From: an uncultured Helicobacteraceae bacterium
GTDB lineage: Bacteria; Campylobacterota; Campylobacteria; Campylobacterales; Helicobacteraceae
DNA: 58,078 bases
Direction of reading: 5' to 3'
Assembly (NCBI GenBank): GCA_947176375.1
Contig: CAMWQM010000010.1
Span: 1 to 58,078, forward strand
Part shown: positions 20,884 to 30,848 of the stretch, in pieces
Layout of the letters: every line of letters begins with the position of its first letter
Position numbering within the stretch: the stretch's first letter is position 1
Made by a program: the position numbers and the translations under genes
Notes under the pieces: generated by a model
Told to the model about the DNA's origin: nothing
What the model saw: the letters and a program-made list of their open reading frames with translations, nothing else
Databases searched by the model: none

Positions 20884-22458
20884 TTGGCAATTTTGCGGAT
20901 TTTTATTTTTTTATTTTTTATTTCTTTTATCATTGCTAACGATTTAAATAATGATTTGATAACCCTAGATTCTAAAATTAAAAATAATCCTTGGATTACA
21001 AAATATAAAAATTATAATGAATATAATGCTGTGCGGAATGAAAAGCTAGATCTCGAATCTCAAATCAAAGAGCTAAAAGAATTACCACAAAATACAGATT
21101 CAAGAAATAAGCTAAATTTGCTAGAACAAAAATATGATTTGGTGCAAAAACAAGAAGAATTATTACATAACTATAAAGACGAGCCTTATAAAGAGCTTGC
21201 ACAAACGCAAAGCTCAAATGAGATTCCAAAAATCACAAATCCCTTTTTAATCCCTAATGGTTTATCATATATAAAAGATTTAAAAGCGCAATTAAAGGCA
21301 ATAGAAGATAATTTTAATGATTTAGAAAACTTGCTTTTAATTTTGAATAAAAAAGCACAGATTCTCTCAAAGCAAAACAAAAAGACAGAACTACAAGATA
21401 CAGAAAACATCATAAACGAGCTAGATTCCATAAAAAATATTTTAAATCTATATATTAATATTTTTAAAAAAGATTCACAAAATAATATAAATAAAGTAAG
21501 GCAAGAAATCAAAGAGGAATCCCTAAAACTTTTATACATAACAATTGCGATTGCAATAATTTCACTAATTTCATTCATCATAAAATTCATTTTAAAAATC
21601 TATGCACAAAGAGGCGAGAATAATAAGAGCTACACGATAAATAAAGTTATAAATGTATTTAATATAAGCATAATTGTGCTAATTTTACTCTTTGCTTATA
21701 TTGAAAATGTTACTTATATTGTAGCTATAATTGGTTTTGTCTCTGCTGGACTTGCTATTGCTATGAAAGATTGGTTTATGTCCTTTTTTGGCTATATGGT
21801 TATTATGGGCGGAGGAAGCATCAAGCAAGGTGATAGAATTCGTGTTGTCAAAGATAATATAATTTATGTGGGCGATGTGATTGATATTTCAATGTTAAGA
21901 ATTACTTTGTATGAAGATGTAACCTATACAACTTATAATGAAAATCGCAGAGCTGGAAGAATTATCTTCATCCCAAATAATTTAATTTTTACAACTATGA
22001 TTGCAAATTATTCACATTCTAATATGAAAACTGTCTGGGATGGAGTAGATATTACAATCACATTTAAGAGTAATTACAAAAAAGCACTAAAACTTGCAAG
22101 CAATATTGCTAAAAAATATTCAAGTGGTTATACAGAAACTACAAGAAGACAGCTAAATATGTTAAAAGTGCAGTATTCACTGCGTGATATGAATGTCGAG
22201 CCACGAGTATTTAGCTTTGTTGTGCCAAATGGTATTAAAATATCAATTTGGTTTCAGACAAACGCCTATGCAACACTAATGCTAAATAGTCTAATTTCAG
22301 GTGAGATTGTTGAAATTTTTAATAAAGAAGATGATATAGAAATATCCTACCCAACTACAACTATCATTCCAAAAGGAGATTTTAAAAATATAGATTATTT
22401 ATCACAAAACAAAATCCTTCCAAAAGAAAATTTCTTAAATGAGGAAAACAAACAATAA
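20884..22458 (+). CDS. Mechanosensitive ion channel, MscS family
   Basis: MscS-type channels open under membrane tension and release solutes after osmotic downshock. The 524-residue protein has a signal peptide (about 1-20), a long helical periplasmic region (about 20-210) and membrane segments near 215-235, 255-270 and 275-300. The pore-lining block has GFVSAGLAIAMKDW, and a cytoplasmic beta domain includes GDRIRVVKDN. It is longer than E. coli MscS, more like the large MscS homologues. The TTG start lies close to AGGGGG; a TTG 9 bases downstream is an alternative. Its TAA overlaps the mtaB ATG (TAATG). Confidence 0.88.
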   Translation: MAILRIFIFLFFISFIIANDLNNDLITLDSKIKNNPWITKYKNYNEYNAVRNEKLDLESQIKELKELPQNTDSRNKLNLLEQKYDLVQKQEELLHNYKDEPYKELAQTQSSNEIPKITNPFLIPNGLSYIKDLKAQLKAIEDNFNDLENLLLILNKKAQILSKQNKKTELQDTENIINELDSIKNILNLYINIFKKDSQNNINKVRQEIKEESLKLLYITIAIAIISLISFIIKFILKIYAQRGENNKSYTINKVINVFNISIIVLILLFAYIENVTYIVAIIGFVSAGLAIAMKDWFMSFFGYMVIMGGGSIKQGDRIRVVKDNIIYVGDVIDISMLRITLYEDVTYTTYNENRRAGRIIFIPNNLIFTTMIANYSHSNMKTVWDGVDITITFKSNYKKALKLASNIAKKYSSGYTETTRRQLNMLKVQYSLRDMNVEPRVFSFVVPNGIKISIWFQTNAYATLMLNSLISGEIVEIFNKEDDIEISYPTTTIIPKGDFKNIDYLSQNKILPKENFLNEENKQ

Positions 22459-23699
22459 TGAAAGAAAAAGTATTTTTTAAAACCTTTGGTTGTAGAAGCA
22501 ATATCTATGATACGCAAATTATGATAGCTTCACTCAAAGATTACACTTTGGCTAAAAGTGAGAGTGAAAGCGATATTATAGTGATTAATTCTTGCACCGT
22601 TACAAATGGAGCAGATAAAGGCGTAAAAGAATATATATCAAAAGTTAAAAAATTAAATAAAAAGATTATTTTCACAGGTTGTGGGATAGAAGGATTAGGA
22701 AGAGAATCTTATGATAAAAATAATGTCTTTGGTGTGTTTGGGCATAGCAAAAAGCAGGATATTTCAAACTTGCTAGATTTAAAGAAAAGATTCTATTTTA
22801 GTGATAATTTAGCACATATTGATAGCACAATTATTAAAAAATTTGTAGGAAAAAGCAGGGCTTTTATAAAGATACAAGAGGGCTGTGATTTTGATTGTAG
22901 TTACTGCATTATCCCACAAGTTAGGGGTAAGGCAAGGAGTGTAAAAAGAAAACATATAATAGAGCAAGTAAAAGTATTGGCAGACAGCAATATAAGTGAA
23001 ATAGTCTTAAGTGGGACAAATATGGGAAGTTATGGAAAAGATAGCAATGATACACTGCCAAAACTAATTCTTGATATTGCCAAAATTGATGGAATAAAGC
23101 GAATTAGACTAGGAAGCCTTGAGCCTTCGCAAATTAAAGAGGATTTTTTAGAGATTTTAGATTCTAGCTTTTTGGCAAAGCATCTTCATATAGCCTTGCA
23201 ATACACACAAGATTCTATACTAGAGATTATGAATAGAAAAAATAATTTTGAGAGTGATTTAGAGCTATTTAATAAAATTGCCAAAAAGGGCTTTGCTTTG
23301 GGAACAGACTTTATAGTAGGACATCCAGGAGAGAATGAAGAGATTTTTAATACAGCGTTAAATAATCTCTCTTTACTTCCACTAACACATATCCACGCAT
23401 TTATCTACTCTCCTAGAAATAAGACATTATCTAGCAAAATGAAGCTAGATATTAAAAAAGAAATTGCAAAAGAAAGATTAAAAAAAGTAAAAAATCTAGT
23501 AGATTCCAAAAATCTAGCATTTAGAGAGACAAAAAAATCTCTAGAAGTGCTAGTGGAGAGTAAAAAAGAGAATTTTTTCTATGGACTAGACCAGTTTTTT
23601 AACAAAATTAAAATAAAAAGTGATAAAAATCTCTCTCACAAATGGCTTTCAATTAAAAACTATGAAGTAAAAGAGGTGCTAAATTATGCGGAAATCTAA
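22458..23699 (+). CDS. mtaB: tRNA t6A37 methylthiotransferase MtaB-like
   Basis: This radical-SAM methylthiotransferase probably adds a methylthio group to t6A37 of tRNAs reading ANN codons. The 413-residue protein has the UPF0004 domain (KTFGCRSNIYDTQ, NSCTVTNGADKG, FTGCG) and the radical-SAM motif CDFDCSYCIIPQVRGKARS. The SGTNMGSYG block separates it from MiaB, which has GQNVNNYG. The ATG overlaps the mscS stop and its own end overlaps the ftsH-like start by 14 bases. Its family name is inferred from these motifs and from HP0285. Confidence 0.88.
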   Translation: MKEKVFFKTFGCRSNIYDTQIMIASLKDYTLAKSESESDIIVINSCTVTNGADKGVKEYISKVKKLNKKIIFTGCGIEGLGRESYDKNNVFGVFGHSKKQDISNLLDLKKRFYFSDNLAHIDSTIIKKFVGKSRAFIKIQEGCDFDCSYCIIPQVRGKARSVKRKHIIEQVKVLADSNISEIVLSGTNMGSYGKDSNDTLPKLILDIAKIDGIKRIRLGSLEPSQIKEDFLEILDSSFLAKHLHIALQYTQDSILEIMNRKNNFESDLELFNKIAKKGFALGTDFIVGHPGENEEIFNTALNNLSLLPLTHIHAFIYSPRNKTLSSKMKLDIKKEIAKERLKKVKNLVDSKNLAFRETKKSLEVLVESKKENFFYGLDQFFNKIKIKSDKNLSHKWLSIKNYEVKEVLNYAEI

Positions 23700-25359
23700 A
23701 AGTATATTTATCATCATAGTTGGGCTTGCTCTAATTGCAATTTTGAGTTTGGTGCTTTTTATACGTGATAATACTACTATAATCACTAGCTCTGAATTTG
23801 ATAATTTAATAAATGAAAACAAAATCTCTAAAATCTCGCTAGATTCAAACTATATCTACATAAATGCAAATAATAAAAAATACAAAATTGCAAAAGATAT
23901 AGTTAATATACAAAATCTAAAGGATTTAAAAGTTGAGATAAAAGCTACTAATTCATTTGATAATATTTTGGGTGATGTTGGAATTATTATAGTTATATTG
24001 CTTGGATTTGCAGTTTTAAGCAATGTGCTTTATAGAACTTTTAAGAAAAATCCACAATATACAGAATTGCAAAAAGAAAAAAATATACAAAACCAGTCTT
24101 TAATGGATAGTGTGGAATTTAACAATAAAAATCAAAATCTCACAATCACTTTTAACGACATAGCAGGGATTAAAGAGGTAAAAGATGATTTATTAGAAAT
24201 TATTGACTATCTTAAGAATCCACTTAAATATCAATCTCTTGGGGTTTATCTGCCAAAAGGCGTACTATTAGTTGGACCACCAGGCGTAGGAAAAACTATG
24301 ATTGCAAAAGCCATAGCAAATGAAGCTAAAGTGCCATTTTTTTATCAAAGCGGAAGTAGTTTTGCACAAATTTATGTAGGAGTGGGGGCAAAGAGAGTTA
24401 GAGAGCTTTTTTACAAAGCAAAGCAAAATGCCCCTAGTATAATTTTTATCGATGAAATTGATGCGGTTGGAAAAGCAAGAGGCGGAAACAGAAATGATGA
24501 GAGGGAAACCACGCTAAATCAGCTTTTAACAGAAATGGATGGCTTTTTAGATAGTAGCGGTGTTATAGTTGTTGGTGCTACAAATAGATTGGAGATTTTA
24601 GATTCCGCACTTTTGCGTGCAGGGCGATTTGACAGAAGAATCTATATTGATTTGCCAGATCTGGATGAGAGAATCAAGATAGTTGAGCTTTATTTAAAAA
24701 ATAAAAATTATAATGTAGATATTAAAGATATTGCAAAGCAGTGTGTTGGCTTTAGTGGGGCAAGCATAGCCTCACTTGTAAATGAAGCAAGTCTGAATGC
24801 AATAAGACGAAAATCTAACATAATTACAAATGATGATTTTTTCATCTCTCATAATAAAATTGCAAGTGGGGTTAAAAAGCAACTTAGCTTTAGCCAAAGA
24901 GAAAAAGAAATTCTAGCACTTTATCAAGCTGCAAAGGCAATTATCGCATACTGGTATGATATAGATTTTGATAAGATTTCACTACTAGGCGATGGCATTA
25001 AAGAAAGTGATAGAAATATATTTTCAAAAACAGATTTGATTAATAAAATCAAAATTGCATTAAGTGGAAATGTCGTGCTAGAACTTTATAATGGTGAAAC
25101 TTATACAAATGCCAAAGATGATATAAAAATCGCTAAAGAAATAGCAAGAGATATGAGTGAAAACTATGCTATGGCAGAACGAATCATAACAGATTTAAAC
25201 GATATTTTAAAAATACTAGATAGTGCAAAAGAGGAGTTAAAAGTATTCTTCACAAGTGCTAAAAGTGCATTGGAAGAGGTGCAAAAAATACTCCTTGAGA
25301 ATGAGAAAATCTCAAAAGAAGAATTAAGAGAAATAGTTAAAAAGGAAATATTTAATTGA
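23686..25359 (+). CDS. FtsH-like AAA+ protein lacking the protease zinc motif
   Basis: The 557-residue protein has two N-terminal membrane segments (about 7-26 and 98-115) with a small periplasmic domain between them, as in FtsH. The AAA+ module is intact: GPPGVGKT (197-204), IIFIDEIDAVG (252-262) and the second region of homology including LLRAGRFDRR. The peptidase HEAGH is replaced by YQAAK (413-417), and the usual GRAAEE region is also changed. It should therefore unfold or remodel membrane proteins but not cut zinc-dependently. A true FtsH is expected elsewhere in the genome. H. pylori HP0286 sits in the same position. Confidence 0.9.
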   Translation: MRKSKSIFIIIVGLALIAILSLVLFIRDNTTIITSSEFDNLINENKISKISLDSNYIYINANNKKYKIAKDIVNIQNLKDLKVEIKATNSFDNILGDVGIIIVILLGFAVLSNVLYRTFKKNPQYTELQKEKNIQNQSLMDSVEFNNKNQNLTITFNDIAGIKEVKDDLLEIIDYLKNPLKYQSLGVYLPKGVLLVGPPGVGKTMIAKAIANEAKVPFFYQSGSSFAQIYVGVGAKRVRELFYKAKQNAPSIIFIDEIDAVGKARGGNRNDERETTLNQLLTEMDGFLDSSGVIVVGATNRLEILDSALLRAGRFDRRIYIDLPDLDERIKIVELYLKNKNYNVDIKDIAKQCVGFSGASIASLVNEASLNAIRRKSNIITNDDFFISHNKIASGVKKQLSFSQREKEILALYQAAKAIIAYWYDIDFDKISLLGDGIKESDRNIFSKTDLINKIKIALSGNVVLELYNGETYTNAKDDIKIAKEIARDMSENYAMAERIITDLNDILKILDSAKEELKVFFTSAKSALEEVQKILLENEKISKEELREIVKKEIFN

Positions 25360-25865
25360 TTTTTTTTAGTGGCTTTGGCTTTGAGAATGAAAGCAGCTTA
25401 TTTAGCGAATTTTTAGAGGATGCTAACTACAATCTTGCTGGTTTTAGCTATGGAGCGCAGAAAGCAATAGACTTTGCACTAGCTTCACAAAATAGAATAA
25501 ATAAGATTTTTCTATTCTCTCCTGCATTTTTTAATAATAAAGATTCTAACTTTAGACACTCTCAAATAGAATCTTTTAAAAAAAATCAAAAATTTTATAT
25601 GAATTTTTTTTTAAAAAATGCTGGATTTAGGAAGGAGTGGGCTAAATTTCTAGCCACTCCAAAATTAAGTGATTTAGAATCTTTGCTAAATTATGAATTT
25701 AAAAAAGAAAATTTAAAGACACTTACAAATAAAGGGATAAAAATAATTGTGTATTTAGGAGACAAAGATAAGATAGTAGATTCTAGCATTGCAGCAGAGT
25801 TCTTTAGAAAATTTGGAATCGTATATTTTCTAAAAAATAAAAATCATTTTCTAAAAGAAAGTTAA
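25356..25865 (+). CDS. bioV: BioV-type pimeloyl-ACP methyl ester esterase
   Basis: BioV is a Helicobacter-restricted hydrolase that releases the pimeloyl-ACP biotin precursor from its methyl ester, replacing BioH. The 169-residue protein starts with IFFSGFGFENE. The nucleophile elbow is AGFSYGAQ, with Ser31. YLGDKDKIVD offers the acid (Asp136 or Asp138), and His164 lies near the C-terminus, giving a plausible triad in a very short alpha/beta-hydrolase. The start is TTG overlapping the stop of the ftsH-like gene, with AAAGGA upstream. No other biotin gene is in the window, so the assignment rests on size and motifs. Confidence 0.7.
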   Translation: MIFFSGFGFENESSLFSEFLEDANYNLAGFSYGAQKAIDFALASQNRINKIFLFSPAFFNNKDSNFRHSQIESFKKNQKFYMNFFLKNAGFRKEWAKFLATPKLSDLESLLNYEFKKENLKTLTNKGIKIIVYLGDKDKIVDSSIAAEFFRKFGIVYFLKNKNHFLKES

Positions 25866-25894
25866 ATCCTATTGGCTCATAAGGAGAAATAATA

Positions 25895-26683
25895 ATGAAT
25901 ATCGATTTACACAATCATACAAAAAGGTGTAATCACGCTATTGGCGAGTGTGAAGAGTATATACAAGAAGCAATTAGGCAAAAAATTGATATTTTTGGAT
26001 TTGCCTGCCACGCCCCAATGAAATTCGATGAAAAATATAGAATGGAGCTTAATGAAATAGATCCATATATTAATGAGATTAGGAATCTTGGGGCTAAATA
26101 TAAAGGAGAGATTGACATTAGAGTTGGCTTTGAAGTGGATTATATTTACAAAAAAGAGCATTTGATAGAAAAAAAAATTCTAGAAAGTGAAGTTGATTAT
26201 TTGATTGGCTCTGTGCATTTTTTAAATAATTGGGGCTTTGATAATGAGGAATTTATAAAAGAATATACAAAAAGAGATATTAATGGAATTTGGATTGAGT
26301 ATTTAGAAGCTATCAAAAATATGGCAGAGAGTAGGCTTTTTGAAATAGTGGGGCATTTTGACTTGCTAAAAATTTTTAACAATAAGCCTAGCAAGGATTT
26401 AAAACCACATATTTTAAAAGCTCTAGAATCTATAAAAAATAATAATATGGTAGTAGAGATTAATACTGCTGGGCTTAGAAAAATGGTAAGTGAAATTTAC
26501 CCCAGCAAAGAGATTTTAGAGCTTGTTAAAAAAATGGATATTGAAATCACCTTTAGCTCCGATGCACACGCACCAAATCAAGTTGGATTTAAGAAAGACT
26601 ATGCAATTCAATTAGCCAAAGAAATTGGCTTTAAAAATGCAGTTAGCTTTAAAAATAGACAAAAAGAAATTTATCAAATATAA
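25895..26683 (+). CDS. hisJ: PHP-family histidinol-phosphatase HisJ
   Basis: This 262-residue PHP-domain phosphatase probably dephosphorylates histidinol phosphate. Metal ligands are visible in DLHNHTKRCNHA (residues 4-15), GFACHAPM, GFEVDYI, GSVHFL, GHFDLLK and SSDAHAP. It ends the aroB series, 29 bases after bioV, with AAGGAG before its ATG. A role in another phosphoester reaction cannot be excluded, because PHP proteins vary in substrate. Confidence 0.85.
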   Translation: MNIDLHNHTKRCNHAIGECEEYIQEAIRQKIDIFGFACHAPMKFDEKYRMELNEIDPYINEIRNLGAKYKGEIDIRVGFEVDYIYKKEHLIEKKILESEVDYLIGSVHFLNNWGFDNEEFIKEYTKRDINGIWIEYLEAIKNMAESRLFEIVGHFDLLKIFNNKPSKDLKPHILKALESIKNNNMVVEINTAGLRKMVSEIYPSKEILELVKKMDIEITFSSDAHAPNQVGFKKDYAIQLAKEIGFKNAVSFKNRQKEIYQI

Positions 26684-26946
26684 AAACTAAAAAATTTTAA
26701 ACAAAGCCCAAATTTAATTCTAACTTAAGCTAATGTTTTTATAAATCTTGTTTTATTATTTTTCTATTTTATTAGTAGCTTTGTCAAAAATTAGACAATA
26801 AATTTAATGAATTATTTTTTATATTCTTTAAACAAAAGAGATTCCCAATCCAAATGAATTAGAAACTTGCACCACAATATAGCTAAAAAATTAAGCAAAT
26901 TTATTTTTTATAAATTTTTAACTTTAATTTTGCATAATAAAAGAAT

Positions 26947-28476
26947 TTAATTTTGACCAATTTGCTGTTCTGCTTGTGAAACTTGACTTGTTTGGATAGT
27001 TTGAATAGCAGGATTTTTCTTTATTGTAGCAAAATATAAAACTATAATCCCAAGCACAATGGCAATCGATGAGGCAATCAAAATAGAAAGTTTTGCTAAG
27101 ACGATCTGCTCTTTCGTATCAAATGCGAGATTTGCAACGAATATCGACATCGTAAAGCCCACACCTGAAAGCACTCCGATTGCTGATATATGGCTATAAG
27201 TTAGCCCTGTTGGCTTTACTGCGATATTTAGTTTTTCCCCTAAAAATGAAAATAACAAAATTCCTAGCGGTTTTCCTACCACTAATCCAAGTGCTGTCCC
27301 CATTAAGATTCCATCTATATTTAAATTTATGCCACCATCAAAGCTAATTCCAGCGTTTAAAAACGCAAAAATAGGCACAATGAAATAAGCACAAATAGGC
27401 TGCAAAACGAGCTCCATTTTTACAAGCGGATTCTGCGCATAGCGAGAATATTTTGATAGCATATCAAGCATTTGAATCTGCTTACTTGTCTCTTCAATAT
27501 CTATCTTTTTATTTTCATCGGATTTAAAAAACAACAAGATTCCACGAAAAAAACCATAAATAAAGCTTCGTTTTTCCTCCTTTTTCAAAAGAGAGCTTTT
27601 TTTCTCGCTACTTATTAGCTTATTCCACTCCTCTAGCATATCTAAAATGCTAACAAAATACTTTTTTCTCACATTTGAACGCCCCGGAATTGCAAATGCT
27701 AATATCACACCCGCTATTGTAGCATGAACTCCGCTTTGAAACACCGCTATCCAAAGCAGGATTCCTATAAAAATATAGCTATACAAATGTTTTGTATCTC
27801 TATAATTTAGATATATTAGAATGCAAATTAAAATGCCTGATATATAAATCCAAAATAAATTTAGATTATCTGTGTAAAGAAATGCGATAATTAAAATCGC
27901 ACCCAAATCATCAAAAACAGCTAGAGTAACCAAAAAGATTTTCACAACCCTTGGAATCCGCTTTCCTAACAGCAATATTGCACCAAGTGCAAAAGCCGTA
28001 TCCGTGCTCATAGCTACACCAAATCCGTGTGCAGAATCTGTATCGTGATTAAAATACAAATAAATAATAATAGGTATGATAATCCCGCCTATTGCAGATA
28101 AAATAGAAAAGCTAACTCGCTTAAATCCAGCAAGCTCACCATACAAAACCTCTCGCTTCATTTCTAATCCAACCATTAGGAAAAACAAAGACATTAAAAT
28201 ATCATTTACAAAATGTATAATGCTAATTTTAATGGAATCATTGCCGATAAATGCGCCAAACTCCATTTCCATTACATTAAAATATAGCTCACGATAATTA
28301 CTATTTGCTACGATAATTGCAAGAACTACGCAGAAAAATAATAAGATTCCACCAAAAGATTCGTGGTTGATAAAGTTATTTAAACCACTTTGTAACTTTT
28401 CTTTTATATATAAAGTTGTTTGCAAGGTTGAACTAATATTACTTTTTTTATCAATATTATTTGATGTAGATTCCAT
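26947..28476 (-). CDS. nhaA: Na+/H+ antiporter NhaA
   Basis: NhaA exchanges protons for sodium and supports pH and salt homeostasis. The protein from the ATG at 28476 has 509 residues and about 12 membrane segments. Family landmarks include HFVNDILMSLFFLMVGLEMK, FAVFDDLGAILIIA with the paired Asp residues, and GVHATIAGVILA. A charged loop of about 70 residues, rich in Lys and Glu, separates the two halves and makes the protein longer than E. coli NhaA (388). The open frame extends upstream to a TTG at 28530, but those 18 residues have no ribosome site, so I prefer the internal ATG. Confidence 0.93.
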   Translation of the reverse strand: MESTSNNIDKKSNISSTLQTTLYIKEKLQSGLNNFINHESFGGILLFFCVVLAIIVANSNYRELYFNVMEMEFGAFIGNDSIKISIIHFVNDILMSLFFLMVGLEMKREVLYGELAGFKRVSFSILSAIGGIIIPIIIYLYFNHDTDSAHGFGVAMSTDTAFALGAILLLGKRIPRVVKIFLVTLAVFDDLGAILIIAFLYTDNLNLFWIYISGILICILIYLNYRDTKHLYSYIFIGILLWIAVFQSGVHATIAGVILAFAIPGRSNVRKKYFVSILDMLEEWNKLISSEKKSSLLKKEEKRSFIYGFFRGILLFFKSDENKKIDIEETSKQIQMLDMLSKYSRYAQNPLVKMELVLQPICAYFIVPIFAFLNAGISFDGGINLNIDGILMGTALGLVVGKPLGILLFSFLGEKLNIAVKPTGLTYSHISAIGVLSGVGFTMSIFVANLAFDTKEQIVLAKLSILIASSIAIVLGIIVLYFATIKKNPAIQTIQTSQVSQAEQQIGQN

Positions 28477-28624
28477 TAAAAATAGCCTTGAAAGTTGCTT
28501 AAATTTAAAAATAAAAATGAATTTTATCAAAAAAAATAGTGATTTTAAACTTATTTTTAGGTTTTTTGTTTTAGTGTTTTAACTTTCTTAAAATAAAAAT
28601 TTAATTTAATTTAAGGATTGTAAA

Positions 28625-29119
28625 ATGAATAAAATTGGTATTTTTTATGGAACTACAACAGGAAAGACACAAGAGATAGTAGAATCTATCGCTTTAAAAT
28701 TACAAAATTGTGAATTATTTGATGTTTCTAAAGCACAAAAAGAGGATTTGGCTAAATTTGATAATTTGATTCTAGCATCATCAACCTATGGAGATGGCGA
28801 ATTACAAAGCGACTGGGAAGACTTTGCAACTTCATTAAGCGAAGATGATTTTATCGGTAAGATTGTAGCAATCATAGGACTTGGCGATCAAGATTTGTAT
28901 AGCGATACATTTTGCAATAGCATAGGCTTATTAGCAAATCTCGCTAAAAAAGCCACAATCATAGGACAAAGCAAAAATGAAAACTATGAATTCACTAGCA
29001 CAAACGCCTTGAATGGAGATGAATTTATGGGATTAGCACTGGATGAGGATAATCAAAGCGATTTGAGCGCAAAGAGAATAGATTCGTGGATTGAAAGTAT
29101 TAAAGATAAATTTAAATAG
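28625..29119 (+). CDS. fldA: Flavodoxin FldA
   Basis: Flavodoxin is a small FMN electron carrier; in H. pylori it accepts electrons from pyruvate oxidoreductase and is essential. The 164-residue protein starts with the FMN-phosphate loop IFYGTTTGKTQEI (residues 7-19). The STYGDGELQSDWEDF block and GLGDQDLYSDTFCN surround the isoalloxazine ring. The ribosome site AAGGA precedes ATG. The acidic character is typical. It stands alone, divergent from nhaA. Confidence 0.95.
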   Translation: MNKIGIFYGTTTGKTQEIVESIALKLQNCELFDVSKAQKEDLAKFDNLILASSTYGDGELQSDWEDFATSLSEDDFIGKIVAIIGLGDQDLYSDTFCNSIGLLANLAKKATIIGQSKNENYEFTSTNALNGDEFMGLALDEDNQSDLSAKRIDSWIESIKDKFK

Positions 29120-29435
29120 AAATTTAAATTAATACTAGAATTTAATCAATTAAAAACAAAGTTTAAAAATTAATTTAGTAAATATTTTCATCATTTAAAT
29201 TGTCTGTGGATACTTTAAATTAATTATGACTTTAAAAGCTTTTTAATAATCATAAATAGTTTTCACTTATTTGGCTTATTCTAATCCTTATTAAAGGCTA
29301 AAGAAAGATTCTAGATTTATAAAAATTCTGATCCTAATCTCTAAATTATAGACTAGGTTTTAGATTCTATAAATAACAACATAAAAAGCAGTATCTAAGC
29401 AAATTTAGATTCTAAATTATGTCAATATTTTAAAA
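29120..29435. other. Non-coding region after fldA
   Basis: No gene is visible. The stretch contains three AGATTCT motifs (near 29306, 29362 and 29406). It leads into a decayed gene on the minus strand. Confidence 0.5.
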
Positions 29436-30750
29436 TCACTTGGATTTTAGTTTATAACCTTTGATATATTTACTTAGATTATCTCTTAAATCTTCTGTTT
29501 TATTTTAATAAAAAAGTAAAATTCTACAAAAATTTATTAAATATTTTTCTTCTATTCCCATAGGATATTCCCTTATAAAGCTAGGTTTATATGTATCAAA
29601 TTGCTCAATTTTTCAATCTCAAGAAAAATAAATTTTAAAGAATATTTTAGCTAATAAGTATCAGTAATTATAAAATCTCTATACAATTTATCATCATTTG
29701 TAAAAAACATATCTTGTAATTTGAATTCCTAAAAAATATTTGCAATCCATCTTAAACTTATTTTTCCATAGCTATCTTTTAATTTCATTATATAAAATAA
29801 GTATTTTTTAGGGCGTTTATTTCTACTCCACAGATTCCGCGTCTTACATAGTAGCTAATCAATATATTTAAAAATCGCATTAAAATTTTCAAAATCAATT
29901 CTTTCATTTGAAAAATCATTAATTACTTGCATTAAGAATGAATGGGCTCACACCAAAAATTTAAATCACGGAATTATCCTTATCTTTCTCTCTAAAATAA
30001 TTTTATTTCTTGGATTCTAATATAGATCATTTAAATATTTTTCATCATCAATAATAAACTTATAAAGTAAAAAATTCTATTATCTTTGCTGTTTCTAATC
30101 TTTCTTCTATATTTTTCCAATAAGTATTAAACAATCTTCTTATTCATTTGGATCCTTATCCATCATTAAAAATTTTCTTATTAAATCAACTGCTTTTAGC
30201 TCAACTCCTGTTGTATTAATGCTCTCAAAAATTATTTGAGGGTCATCATCACCAGTCTATATCCTATACCCACCAAAGTTAATCCTAAAAATGCTCCATA
30301 AATTTCCTCAAGACTAAAAACTTTCTTCTTGTTTTTTACCTAATTCCTTTAGAAAAAATTGGTAATTTGCTTTTTAGATGAGATTTTCTATCTATTTCAC
30401 TCTATCTATCCTTCATAACTAAATTAAAGCTTTTCTATCTTGCTCAATGGGTTTTAATCTCATCTTTATTACTAACTTATTCCTAAATTTATAAATCTTT
30501 TGATAAATGATTTTATATATTCATTATGTGTTTTTACCTCTATTGCTTTTAATAACTTATGGTTGAAATGCACTGCTGTCTATCGATTATTACAGCTTGA
30601 TTAGTTCCAAATGTTACTAAATCTGTCTAATATGCACAATATAGATTATTGTCCCCATAAAATATTTTTTATTTATATCTTTAATAATTGAACAAATATC
30701 ATCTGAAAGCTTTTGATAATTTTCTTTTTCTCAAACATAATTCTTCGATA
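29436..30750 (-). pseudogene. Decayed DUF262 (GmrSD-type) gene
   Basis: Translation of the minus strand in shifting frames gives ordered landmarks of DUF262/DUF1524 proteins, which include GmrSD-type restriction enzymes acting on modified DNA. YFMGTII and IIDRQQCIST (30561-30590, for the family DGQQRLTT) come first. LRLKPIEQDR and DDDPQIIFESINTTGVEL (30207-30253) follow, then ISYYVRRGICGVEINAL (29795-29859), the conserved YxVRRxxCG block. Stops and frameshifts are numerous. The last 200 bases (to a stop at 29436) read EQFDTYKPSFIREYPMG and may belong to a second relic. No partner gene is intact nearby. Confidence 0.82.
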
Positions 30751-30848
30751 AATAATTAAATATTTTATTTTAAAATATTTAATTATTCACACAATAAAAT
30801 CAATAATCTAACTATAAACAATTATTTATTTTTATTAATCAAAATAAA

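Noticed and set aside
26684-26946. Possible relic between hisJ and nhaA
   Set aside because: No protein-like frame could be read on either strand; it is plain AT-rich sequence.
28477-28530. N-terminal extension of nhaA from a TTG
   Set aside because: There is no ribosome site before this TTG, and family members begin near the internal ATG.
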